Below, piece after piece: positions 9,508 through 17,858 of a stretch of 38,694 nucleotides of DNA. Source of the DNA: Lactiplantibacillus fabifermentans DSM 21115 (GTDB lineage Bacteria; Bacillota; Bacilli; Lactobacillales; Lactobacillaceae). Location: assembly GCF_000498955.2 (NCBI RefSeq), contig NZ_AYGX02000072.1, forward strand, positions 1 to 38,694, read 5' to 3'. Position 1 is the stretch's first letter, and the number at the start of each line of letters is the position of its first letter. A model generated the notes under the pieces. That model was not told where the DNA came from and did not search any database. It saw only the letters and a program-made list of their open reading frames with translations. The translations under genes were made by a program, and so were the position numbers.

Positions 9508-10389
9508 CTACTCGACCTCTTCTCGTGTCGGATTAAAGTTCAGGCCTGCAAACAAGCCCTTCAAAACTACACTAAACCGCTGAAAACGGCGATCTTTGGC
9601 AAACAACAAGCAACGTAAAGCATCGGTCAAATCGTGTAATACGGTCCGAACGACCTTAGCGTGACTGTTGTAATGTTTTTGAATAAATAAGTCATTGCGA
9701 TATAAATAGAAATACCTCGAAATTCGTTCTGGCACATCTTTAACGACTCCGGTTGCAACTCCCTTGGCCGCCGACTTATGCGTCACTAATGCATCGGCAC
9801 ACATGTATCCTGGATTTAACCTTCCTAAACGCATGGTGTACTCAGCATCGTCGTCCCAAATAAAGAATTGCTTATATGGTAATCCGACTTGGTGTACCGC
9901 TCGTCTTTGGACGAGTAATGAAACAAAACTACCCGTTTGTAATTCAATCAGACCATTGGCAACTTTAGTTGACCAATCTGTCCCAATCATTGGCAAGTTA
10001 GTTGGTGTACCATCTTTCCAACGAACATTTGAGGCTAAGAATCCAAAACGGTTATGCAAGTCATCTGCATGTTTGAGTAACGATTCCAAGCAATCCGGAT
10101 GTGGAATCGTATCGTCGTCCATGATCCAAAAATAGTCACAGTTAGTCCGTTGTGAAGCCAATTTCAAGCCCGCACTAAAGCCACCCGCACCACCCATATT
10201 GGTGTCCGAATTATAAACGATCGTGGTAGCCGATTCGATAGAAGCCAAATAAGCTTGAGTTCCATCAGTACTACAGTTGTTGACGATCATGACTTTATCG
10301 ACGGGAGTTGTTTGATTGTTAATAGCGGTCAAACATTCTTTTAATAATTCCAATCGATTATATGTCACAATGATTGCGCACGTGCTCAA
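9508..10389 (-). CDS. Galactofuranosyltransferase-like GT2 glycosyltransferase
   Basis: A 293-residue GT-A family 2 enzyme. It has the N-terminal TYNR motif, NMGGAGGF at residues 64-71, a DDD metal-binding triad at 91-93, and WDDDAE at 178-183. NxGGAGGF and WDDxE are features I associate with GlfT-type galactofuranosyltransferases, and a UDP-galactopyranose mutase gene is present at 20315-21433. The start is TTG behind GGTGAAACTTA. It lies about 30 bp after rmlA. It probably adds Galf to the repeat unit. A rhamnosyltransferase role cannot be excluded. Confidence 0.75.
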   Translation of the reverse strand: MSTCAIIVTYNRLELLKECLTAINNQTTPVDKVMIVNNCSTDGTQAYLASIESATTIVYNSDTNMGGAGGFSAGLKLASQRTNCDYFWIMDDDTIPHPDCLESLLKHADDLHNRFGFLASNVRWKDGTPTNLPMIGTDWSTKVANGLIELQTGSFVSLLVQRRAVHQVGLPYKQFFIWDDDAEYTMRLGRLNPGYMCADALVTHKSAAKGVATGVVKDVPERISRYFYLYRNDLFIQKHYNSHAKVVRTVLHDLTDALRCLLFAKDRRFQRFSVVLKGLFAGLNFNPTREEVE

Positions 10390-10420
10390 TAAGTTTCACC
10401 ACTCTTCATTTTTAGTTTAA

Positions 10421-11284
10421 TTATTTGCTGATTCGCAACAAGTATTGACCATAATCATTTTTCTTTAATGGTTGTGCTAATTTGATTAAATCTTCCCGTG
10501 AAATATAACCCATACGATAGGCAATTTCTTCCAAACAAGCAATCTTCAAGTTTTGCCGTGCTTGAACGGTGTGAATAAAGGCAGAAGCTTCATGTAATGA
10601 TTCATGAGTTCCGGTATCTAACCAAGCATACCCGCGATCCATAATTTTGACCTTTAACTCGTCACGTTTTAAGTATTCATTATTAACATCGGTGATTTCA
10701 AGTTCACCACGATCAGATGGTTGAATGTTTTTGGCAATATCAACAACTTTATTGTCATAGAAGTAAAGTCCAGTAATCGCAAAGTTGCTCTTCGGTTGCT
10801 TAGGCTTTTCTTCTATTGAAATGACGTTTTGATTATCATCAAATTCGACGACCCCAAAACGTTCCGGATCACTAACTTGATAACCAAAAACAATTGACCC
10901 CTGTTCAATCTTTGCAGCATCTTGAACTAACTTGCTTAAGCCACTGCCATAGAAGATGTTATCACCTAAAATTAAGCAGACAGAGTCATTACCGATGAAA
11001 TCTTCACCAATGATAAAGGCTTCAGCCAACCCTTTAGGTTCAGCCTGAATGGCATATTCAATACTCATACCCAAGTCTGAACCGTCACCAAACAAATCTT
11101 TAAACCGATCAATATCTTTCGGTGTCGAGATAATTAAGACTTCCCGAATACCCGCTAACATTAAAGTTGAGAGTGGATAGTAAATCATCGGTTTGTCATA
11201 CACTGGCACCAATTGTTTCGAAATTGCGTGTGTAATTGGATACAGGCGGGTACCCGAACCCCCAGCTAAAATAATACCTTTCAT
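10421..11284 (-). CDS. rmlA: Glucose-1-phosphate thymidylyltransferase
   Basis: About 287 residues. It makes dTDP-glucose from dTTP and glucose-1-phosphate, the first step of dTDP-rhamnose synthesis. It shows the N-terminal [11 protein letters not shown] signature, [19 protein letters not shown] and the C-terminal [10 protein letters not shown] segment. Two in-frame ATGs are adjacent (11287 and 11284). The second gives the usual MKGIILAGG start and is 8 nt from GGAGG, so I chose it. Its product is used by rmlB, rmlC and rmlD further along the same strand. Confidence 0.96.
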   Translation of the reverse strand: MKGIILAGGSGTRLYPITHAISKQLVPVYDKPMIYYPLSTLMLAGIREVLIISTPKDIDRFKDLFGDGSDLGMSIEYAIQAEPKGLAEAFIIGEDFIGNDSVCLILGDNIFYGSGLSKLVQDAAKIEQGSIVFGYQVSDPERFGVVEFDDNQNVISIEEKPKQPKSNFAITGLYFYDNKVVDIAKNIQPSDRGELEITDVNNEYLKRDELKVKIMDRGYAWLDTGTHESLHEASAFIHTVQARQNLKIACLEEIAYRMGYISREDLIKLAQPLKKNDYGQYLLRISK

Positions 11285-11299
11285 CATTCATTCCTCCAT

Positions 11300-12265
11300 T
11301 TATTTAATTAAAATTGACTTACTCCTAAATAATAACAAATAAGCTAATAATAATTTGCCACCAAGTGTCTTTTTCCTAATTGGATAGCGACACAGGACTT
11401 GTAGTTTCTTCCAAAAAGAAGTGCTTTGACGTAGCCGTGCATATGGCACAAAGTAATTATACCGTTTTTTTAATTCAACATTGCTGTTTTCGTAAAAAGT
11501 TTCGTCAAAAGCATGCAACTGCAAAAACACTTTCTTAGTCCGATCGATTTCATTATCCAGTTTGTGCAGGCGTCGTAACACCCGGAATCGACCAGCATCT
11601 TCCCCAATTTGATTACCCTGATGTTGCCGATATAACATCGTGGGTGTTTCTAAGTAAGCAATCTTGCCGAAATAAGCCCCCGCCAAGGCGGTCCACCAAT
11701 CGTGCATAAAGATTTCATCACTAAAATCATGTCGTAACAACAACTCGCGTAGTTTAGCGTTCACCATCATCGTACAACCGGTCGCTGTATTCGTAAACAT
11801 CAGTTGAGTAAAATCGTCTAGTGGTGAATCGCCAAACATTTTTTCATTCAAAACTTGTAAGTTCTCGTTTACAACCGTCAGATTTGTGTGCACCGTTGCC
11901 GGTTGATTGCCTTCAATTGATTGCATCTTCAATAAGGTCGCTAAAACCTTATCGTGTAACCACACATCATCTTGGTCAGCAAACATGCTGTATTTAGCTG
12001 GACTCACTGCTAGTAACCGTTGAAATGAACGCTTGACGCCCAAATTATGCACAGGCCCTTCCATATCAACTGCCACCACATTATCATTCGTTGCGGCATA
12101 CTCGCTAATAATTGCACGCGTATCATCAGTTGAACCGTCATCTCGAATATACAACACCAAATTCGGATAAGTCTGAGTTAGAATTGATTCAATTTGATCA
12201 CGTAAATAGCTCGCACCATTATAGGTTGACATCAACACTGCGACTTGATCATTAACACTTGGCAA
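11300..12265 (-). CDS. GT2 glycosyltransferase, rhamnosyltransferase-like
   Basis: About 321 residues. I chose a TTG start at 12265 because GGGAGGGG precedes it by 5 nt. The longer open frame overlaps the previous gene and lacks a ribosome site. Motifs are MSTYNGASYLRDQIESIL at the N-terminus, DDGSTDDT, and FADQDDVW (about residues 95-102), typical of RgpB/WsaD-like rhamnosyltransferases. A conserved HDWW follows. It lies 13 bp behind a paralogue (12279-12983), so the two probably add successive residues of the rhamnose-containing repeat. Confidence 0.8.
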   Translation of the reverse strand: MPSVNDQVAVLMSTYNGASYLRDQIESILTQTYPNLVLYIRDDGSTDDTRAIISEYAATNDNVVAVDMEGPVHNLGVKRSFQRLLAVSPAKYSMFADQDDVWLHDKVLATLLKMQSIEGNQPATVHTNLTVVNENLQVLNEKMFGDSPLDDFTQLMFTNTATGCTMMVNAKLRELLLRHDFSDEIFMHDWWTALAGAYFGKIAYLETPTMLYRQHQGNQIGEDAGRFRVLRRLHKLDNEIDRTKKVFLQLHAFDETFYENSNVELKKRYNYFVPYARLRQSTSFWKKLQVLCRYPIRKKTLGGKLLLAYLLLFRSKSILIK

Positions 12266-12278
12266 CTTAACCCCTCCC

Positions 12279-12983
12279 TCAATGGTACTTGATAATATCA
12301 TTCAAATCACGACAACGTTTCTTTAACATGACTAATGGTTGTTTCCGACGTCGAGCAGTGACGTTTGTCCCATAACGGTAGTAGTCCATCAATGGTTGGT
12401 CAATCAAGCTATACTTCAAATGTTTTTTGTTTAACACGAGCCCAATCCACTCATCATGCATACTTGTATGCGATGGAAAAGGCAGAATTAACGGACATAG
12501 ACTTTGACGAAAAGCCATCATACTACCCGTGAATGGGTTTTTAATGATTGTACGTAACACTGATGTCGTAAGCTGATTGTGATTATACGCATTCCACGAA
12601 GGCGCTAACTCGCGACCCTCACCATCTACGACTCGTGCGTCATGGACAACCATTTGAACTTGTGAATCTTTAAAACGTCGTTCCACAGTCGCAACCTTAT
12701 CGGCATACCAACAATCATCTTGATCAGACAAGAAGATAATCTCACCTTGACTCAACTTAATCGCCTTTTCGAATGATTTGATGGGTCCCATATTTTGTTG
12801 GTTTACCTGAACCTTGATGCGTTTGTCATTTAATTCATTAATCCGCATTAATGTTTGATCAGATGAACCATCATCGATGATAATAACCTCATCATCATCA
12901 TTTAACTGCTGTAAGATTGATTTTAACTGGCGGACAATGACTGCTTCGCCATTATAAGTCGCCATACAAACCGAGTGCCTCAT
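12279..12983 (-). CDS. GT2 glycosyltransferase, rhamnosyltransferase-like
   Basis: About 234 residues from the ATG at 12983, which has GAGGTGAGGG some 8 nt upstream. A GTG at 12998 lies inside that ribosome site and is less likely. It shows CMATYNGEAVIVRQLKSIL, IDDGSSDQT, and LSDQDDCW (residues 85-92), with a later MHDEW. It is shorter than its neighbour and lacks most of the C-terminal extension. The acceptor and linkage cannot be read from sequence. Confidence 0.8.
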   Translation of the reverse strand: MRHSVCMATYNGEAVIVRQLKSILQQLNDDDEVIIIDDGSSDQTLMRINELNDKRIKVQVNQQNMGPIKSFEKAIKLSQGEIIFLSDQDDCWYADKVATVERRFKDSQVQMVVHDARVVDGEGRELAPSWNAYNHNQLTTSVLRTIIKNPFTGSMMAFRQSLCPLILPFPSHTSMHDEWIGLVLNKKHLKYSLIDQPLMDYYRYGTNVTARRRKQPLVMLKKRCRDLNDIIKYH

Positions 12984-13016
12984 TAGATTATCCCTCACCT
13001 CTTGTGTCCTCTTGTG

Positions 13017-13844
13017 TTACCAGTAACGTAAATTAATCTTCGCCTTATTGAAATTCCCTGTTAACAATAACTTACCAATCCGCAGTACTTTGTGCTGGTG
13101 CCATGCCCGCTTACCAGTCACCTCATATTTAGAATAAAACAATTGCTCTCCCGCCGCAAAACTAGTATAGCGAACATCCGCCATGGACTTTAAATCCATA
13201 ACTGATAATTCGTGCTGCAACGTTGCCGGCAGAACAACGGTTTTAAGTTGGGCCTGACGCAATCGCCAGAATATCCAATAATCGAGAAAATCTAGTGGAA
13301 ACGCCTCGTTAAAGCCCCCCACTCGTGTCATGCTCTGGACCCGCAACATTGTTCCTGAATTAATCGACGTAATATTCGTATACTCGCCGGCTGTTAACAC
13401 CTTCGAATTAAATGCCGGACTGGCAACACTTGGCGCCAGAGCAACGTTTCCTTGTTTGACCTGCGGCACAATTGCAGCCACCGCTGCTTCAGACTGATAT
13501 TGCTGTTGTGCGGCTTCAAAGGCTTGTAAATATTTCGAATCAAATGTGGAATCTTGATCGAATAACATTAACCAATCCAAGTCGTACTGACTCGCATAGC
13601 CTAACCCAAGGTTGTAAGCTTTCGCCAAACCTTGATTGGCCTTAAAATTCTTAACCACCGCATCTTCATATTGCCCGGAGCCATCGCTGTCGGCACTATT
13701 ATTCACGATTAATAATTGATAATGTGCCCGCAACTCTGGCGCAATCCGATAAAAAGACTGCACGGTTGAAGAATTTTCTGGCGTTTGATGGTACAACACT
13801 ACCACAACAACTGTGGTGGTTGTTTGATATTTAGCGTCTATCAT
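13017..13844 (-). CDS. GT2 glycosyltransferase, rhamnosyltransferase-like
   Basis: A 275-residue protein with a beta-strand-rich N-terminus (VVVVVLYHQTPEN), IVNNS, QGLAKAYNLG, and a FDQDS metal-site motif at 95-99. These fit the RfbN/WbbL-like rhamnosyltransferase group, in which DQD replaces the common DxD. The C-terminal third holds DYWIFWRLRQA and HELS, also usual there. The ATG lies immediately next to the stop of the upstream gene (TAATATG), indicating translational coupling. Confidence 0.78.
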   Translation of the reverse strand: MIDAKYQTTTTVVVVVLYHQTPENSSTVQSFYRIAPELRAHYQLLIVNNSADSDGSGQYEDAVVKNFKANQGLAKAYNLGLGYASQYDLDWLMLFDQDSTFDSKYLQAFEAAQQQYQSEAAVAAIVPQVKQGNVALAPSVASPAFNSKVLTAGEYTNITSINSGTMLRVQSMTRVGGFNEAFPLDFLDYWIFWRLRQAQLKTVVLPATLQHELSVMDLKSMADVRYTSFAAGEQLFYSKYEVTGKRAWHQHKVLRIGKLLLTGNFNKAKINLRYW

Positions 13845-13845
13845 A

Positions 13846-14709
13846 TTAATGCTGTCCTCGTTTATACCCTAGGAACTTCGCGCCAAACCGAATCGTTGAA
13901 TACGGGATCAAGTACCAATACCCCTTCTTGATCAAAAAGCCATACTCACTAAATACCGAGCGAACCCCAGCTGACTCATTACGTCCAAATGATGCTTGAA
14001 TCCAAGGATTTTGACGATGAAACTTGCCAATAGCTATATAACGATGATATTCACCACTCACCGTGTAGTGATGCGTGTGTAAGACTTCAGCATCCGCACA
14101 ATAGCCCACTTCAAGTCCCTTTAGGATCCCAGTGGCCGCCATGTAGTTATCTTCCGCGAAATTAATATTATCAGGGAAGTTACCTAGCGCTCGTAACTTA
14201 GTCTGCCGATAAATCGAAAAAGCATCCGACGAAAAGGCGGTCATAATGCCAAGCTCTGGAATATCCGACTTGGTCTTAACTAAGCTCGCTTCAGGATAAT
14301 TAAACAAGCGCGCTTTGTATTCAAAGATTGACCCTTTATGCATATCGACGCGTTGCCGACCATATGCAACTAACATATTTGGATAACGTTCGATGAAGCG
14401 AATCAAATTTCTAATCGCATTGGTCGTCAATTTAACATCTTGTGTCATCATAATGATGAAATCACAATCTGCTAACTTATCTGATGCCCAGTGACGAACT
14501 TTTCCGTGGGTAAACACTTGCTTACTAATCGTATCAACTTCAAAGCCATGTGCTTTAACTAGCTCACGAGTCCCATCGGTAGACTCTGAATCAATCACGA
14601 GCTTGCGATACAACAAATCATCGGCGGCATCGATGATTGCTAATGTATCTGGTAATACTTTTTCGGCATTGAGCGTAGGAATAAATAAGCCGACTTTACT
14701 TTCTGGCAT
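13846..14709 (-). CDS. GT2 glycosyltransferase, rhamnosyltransferase-like
   Basis: A 287-residue protein with PTLNAEKVLPDTL, IDSESTDGTREL, then FTHGKVRHWASD and MMTQDVKL (TQD at 89-91). The HGxxRxxA plus TQD pair is typical of rhamnosyltransferases with TQD in the metal site. A later FAEDNYMA matches the family's (E/D)D acceptor region. It overlaps the end of the wzy gene by 14 bp and is followed directly by the next GT2 gene, so it is part of one polycistron. The ATG follows CGAGGAG by 9 nt. Confidence 0.8.
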   Translation of the reverse strand: MPESKVGLFIPTLNAEKVLPDTLAIIDAADDLLYRKLVIDSESTDGTRELVKAHGFEVDTISKQVFTHGKVRHWASDKLADCDFIIMMTQDVKLTTNAIRNLIRFIERYPNMLVAYGRQRVDMHKGSIFEYKARLFNYPEASLVKTKSDIPELGIMTAFSSDAFSIYRQTKLRALGNFPDNINFAEDNYMAATGILKGLEVGYCADAEVLHTHHYTVSGEYHRYIAIGKFHRQNPWIQASFGRNESAGVRSVFSEYGFLIKKGYWYLIPYSTIRFGAKFLGYKRGQH

Positions 14710-15955
14710 GTTTCAAAACTCCTCGTTTTTGACTAGCAGGCCGCCGTAACGCATTGTCTGAACCTAAATGACGATGGTTGGCAAAAATAACTAGTACAAA
14801 CGGATTGTATGCTAGTTCAAATAAATGTTGATCAATGATTGAACTTGCAAAGATAACTAATAAGATTAACGGAATCTTGAAATTATTTTGCTTCGTATCT
14901 TTGTACGACGTTAGCAAGAATAAATACAAGAATACAATTGATAATGCTAATCCAAATTTCACCAACATATTGATATATGATGAATCAATAAAGAAATACG
15001 TCACTTGGCTAGCAGCATTATGATACGTGTCATAACCATTGGCACCACCCCAACCACTTTCCAGTACTGGTTGACCAAACAAGCGTACACCATAACTGGT
15101 AAACGCATAACTTCCATAGTAGAGTCGGTTAGAAATCAAATCATTAATTTTAGTAAAGATGGCATTATTGGCATCATACTTCATTGAAAGACCAATGATG
15201 ATTCCCGGGAAAATTAACAACCAGATCCAACTAGTTCGTAAGAAAATCAGCACTGGTTTGAAATGCTTGCTCCAACTTACACGGAAACGATAAATTACCA
15301 TGACAAACAACAAAATTAATAACGAAATAACATCGACGTCCGTATGCGTAAAGAATTGCACAAAAGCTGTTAAAACAATAACCAATGCAAAATCCCACCA
15401 CTTGAGAACATCAAAGCGTAAATAGATATAAGTACATGCCAGATAGAAAACATGGGCTGCAAAATCGGTCGTATATGAAATCCCAAACGAGTTACGATCC
15501 CCATAAACATAGTTAGGGATGACATTTACGAGCGATAGTAACAAAAACGTTACTAACAGTGCGGCCCCAATATAAAGTGCAATCCGACAAATATCTCGGA
15601 AATTAACATTTTTAGCCCCAAGACACATCACCGCAACGACTAACATATCTGAACTACTAGAATAGTAATAAGACAGTATCAATACTAGCGTGAAGAAAAC
15701 AATAAATAAAATTTCTCGCTGTGAAAACTTATCCACGAAAAACAATTTAAAACCAACGAGCCCTAACGCCAAAACTTTTACAATAATACTGACAATAACC
15801 CCATGTGGGATAGTAACCACAGAAGTCATAATAAACATATAAGTGTATAGAATACCGAAAGCCCACAAGTACAACTGACTTCCTGATAATTTATCCACCC
15901 GGCGGTTAAAGCCGGCTAGCATATTTGCAAACCTACTTTGCGTATGCTTTGTCAT
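14696..15955 (-). CDS. wzy: Wzy-type polysaccharide polymerase
   Basis: A 419-residue very hydrophobic protein with about 10-12 predicted membrane helices and one large extracytoplasmic loop (around the segment with DLISNRLYYGSYAFTSYG), as in O-antigen/EPS polymerases. Primary sequences of this class are weakly conserved, so the call rests on topology, size and position between a Wzz-like gene and glycosyltransferases. The ATG follows GGGGGGACAAAGCTG and overlaps the Wzz-like gene by 23 bp, so the two are coupled. Confidence 0.78.
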   Translation of the reverse strand: MTKHTQSRFANMLAGFNRRVDKLSGSQLYLWAFGILYTYMFIMTSVVTIPHGVIVSIIVKVLALGLVGFKLFFVDKFSQREILFIVFFTLVLILSYYYSSSSDMLVVAVMCLGAKNVNFRDICRIALYIGAALLVTFLLLSLVNVIPNYVYGDRNSFGISYTTDFAAHVFYLACTYIYLRFDVLKWWDFALVIVLTAFVQFFTHTDVDVISLLILLFVMVIYRFRVSWSKHFKPVLIFLRTSWIWLLIFPGIIIGLSMKYDANNAIFTKINDLISNRLYYGSYAFTSYGVRLFGQPVLESGWGGANGYDTYHNAASQVTYFFIDSSYINMLVKFGLALSIVFLYLFLLTSYKDTKQNNFKIPLILLVIFASSIIDQHLFELAYNPFVLVIFANHRHLGSDNALRRPASQKRGVLKHARK

Positions 15956-16565
15956 CAGCTTTGTCCCCCCGTTTCAAAAGATCCATTTTCATTACGATGA
16001 TCATCCCAATAAAGAATCCGATTGCAATCCCTAAAATGATTCCATCCGTATAGCCAGGATTGAAATTGACATATCGGAAATTATCACCTGGTAAAATGTC
16101 GACACTTGAATCTGGAGAGATCATTTTTAAATTTCTTGCAGATAGCAACGCTGATTCATCAGCTACCGAGCGAGCCAACGCTTGGTTGGTACTCGTATAA
16201 TTAATAATTATTACATGATCGTTGTTTGCGGGCGTCATGTGCAAATTATCCCGTAATGATGTAGCACTTAATTCAACATTATAAGTTTCATTTAACGCAG
16301 CCGAAAGATTTTGCAATACCATTGGCTGCTTGACTACCACTGCCTCAGTTTTCACGGCCTCTACATCTTTTGCTCGCCGTTCACTTTTGCTCAACTTTTG
16401 CTTATATTTGTTCGTCATTGAAATTGCCGAATAGGCGGTATATGTCGGACGTTGCAAGGTTTTTGCAAGTACTAATCCAATCGTAAACCCCAGAAGCGTG
16501 CATACGGCCAATATCCAGTAATGCTTTTTCAACAACTGTAAATATTGAAATATTGTCGCCTTCAT
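15933..16565 (-). CDS. Wzz-like chain-length determinant
   Basis: About 210 residues from the ATG at 16565, which follows GGAGG by 4 nt. The earlier GTG at 16586 has no ribosome site. It has an N-terminal membrane helix just after KKHYWILAV, a mostly hydrophilic extracytoplasmic middle with helical character, and a second helix near the C-terminus (DGIILGIAIGFFIGMIIVMK). It is the partner expected for the Wzy gene it overlaps. It is distinct from the wzd-like protein at 83-856, being shorter and without the proline-rich stretch and His-rich tail. Confidence 0.82.
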   Translation of the reverse strand: MKATIFQYLQLLKKHYWILAVCTLLGFTIGLVLAKTLQRPTYTAYSAISMTNKYKQKLSKSERRAKDVEAVKTEAVVVKQPMVLQNLSAALNETYNVELSATSLRDNLHMTPANNDHVIIINYTSTNQALARSVADESALLSARNLKMISPDSSVDILPGDNFRYVNFNPGYTDGIILGIAIGFFIGMIIVMKMDLLKRGDKADDKAYAK

Positions 16566-16697
16566 TTTTCCTCCATCAAAAACCACACGATACCTAAAAC
16601 CATATTATCTAATCTTAAACTCATCAAATATGGCCTAATCAAGCATAGTTTTTCTAACGTAAATTTGTTAGCTGTGTAACAACCCTAGTAATAATTA

Positions 16698-17837
16698 CTA
16701 TTTTTGTGGTTCATAACCAATTGAATTAATCTGAGTTGGAATCTCAAGCCCCTGCATGTGTTTAGCTGTCACTTTCATCTTATTAAGATTATTCACCTTA
16801 ATAGTATATGGAACACTGACAGTCGCCTCAGCCGAGTTCAACATATTGAAAGTCAACCGATATTGATTTTTAACTTTCAAAACACTTGGTCCAAGCATAT
16901 TAACCGCCAGAGAATTGACTGACTTCAACTTACGGTAACCAGAATATGGTTGCGTTGACTTATAATATTCTAAATGTTGATTCTTGGTATTTAAGGCCCA
17001 TAAATAATAGTTACCATTATTATATTCAATATGTGGATCACTTAAAGAGGCCGCCATTTTGAGGCCAGTAATTTTATGAACTTGTTTTCCAGTATTTATC
17101 CGCTTCTTTGAAAACGAAGTTACATAAAGATGGCTATTGGTCTTATTTAGAGGCGTTGCAGCGAAAACAATATTTAAGCTTTCATTTGCGTCATAGAACA
17201 TATCCGGTGACACTACATACTGCAGTTTTAAGCGACTATTATCAAAATCATATGCGGTGTTTGTCCATTTATTAAGATCGGTTGTGGTCAGAATTCCCCC
17301 GGTATACAACACAACCAATTTATTTTTGATGCGAATTGGTGTTGGATCTCGCACATAATTTTCAGGATAGTTGGCAGAAACCATTTTCCAATTCACGCCG
17401 TCATTAGAGGTCGCCAACCGCAAATTATTAATTCGCCCATTAGGATCATCTTGTTGAAAACCATCCACCGTATTAGCAGTCAAAATCGCATAACCGGCTC
17501 CTAAATATTTTGCGTTTTTCACTTGATTCTTGGCTTGTTGCTTATTTTTTACTTGATACGTTAACTTGACCGTTTCATTTGTAAATCCAAAACGTTGTGG
17601 CAATTTCTCGCTAGTATTCGTTAACTGATAACCAGAAATATTAGTCTTATAATTAACATTTCTCCAAACGTGTCCAGATCGATACGTCTGGGGTTTGAGT
17701 AATGCTCCGTTCTCATCAACCTGCTGGATAACATAAGTCGTTTCTTTGTTGAATTGATTCAACAATAAATAACTAACTCCAAAGATAAGTAGTAGGCTGA
17801 CTGGCCACATTATTTTCTTCCAAAACTTCAAAATCAC
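16698..17837 (-). CDS. Membrane-anchored GH43-like propeller protein (copy 2), lacking the expected catalytic Glu
   Basis: A 379-residue paralogue of the protein at 8363-9487, with the same anchor, the same QVDEN motif after it, and the same order of blade motifs (NDGVNW, YVRDPTP, LSDPHIEYNNGNYYLW). D164 and D267 align with two catalytic acids. Where copy 1 has EAPE and many GH43 enzymes have EGP, this one reads MLGPSV, so the general-acid Glu seems replaced by Leu (about L315). It may be a binding or structural protein. The start is GTG at 17837 or, better spaced behind GAGGTG, TTG at 17831. It follows the 647-residue membrane protein by 21 bp. It looks more AT-rich than the rml genes. Confidence 0.6.
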   Translation of the reverse strand: MILKFWKKIMWPVSLLLIFGVSYLLLNQFNKETTYVIQQVDENGALLKPQTYRSGHVWRNVNYKTNISGYQLTNTSEKLPQRFGFTNETVKLTYQVKNKQQAKNQVKNAKYLGAGYAILTANTVDGFQQDDPNGRINNLRLATSNDGVNWKMVSANYPENYVRDPTPIRIKNKLVVLYTGGILTTTDLNKWTNTAYDFDNSRLKLQYVVSPDMFYDANESLNIVFAATPLNKTNSHLYVTSFSKKRINTGKQVHKITGLKMAASLSDPHIEYNNGNYYLWALNTKNQHLEYYKSTQPYSGYRKLKSVNSLAVNMLGPSVLKVKNQYRLTFNMLNSAEATVSVPYTIKVNNLNKMKVTAKHMQGLEIPTQINSIGYEPQK

Positions 17838-17858
17838 ACCTCAACTTTATCCCTTAAT

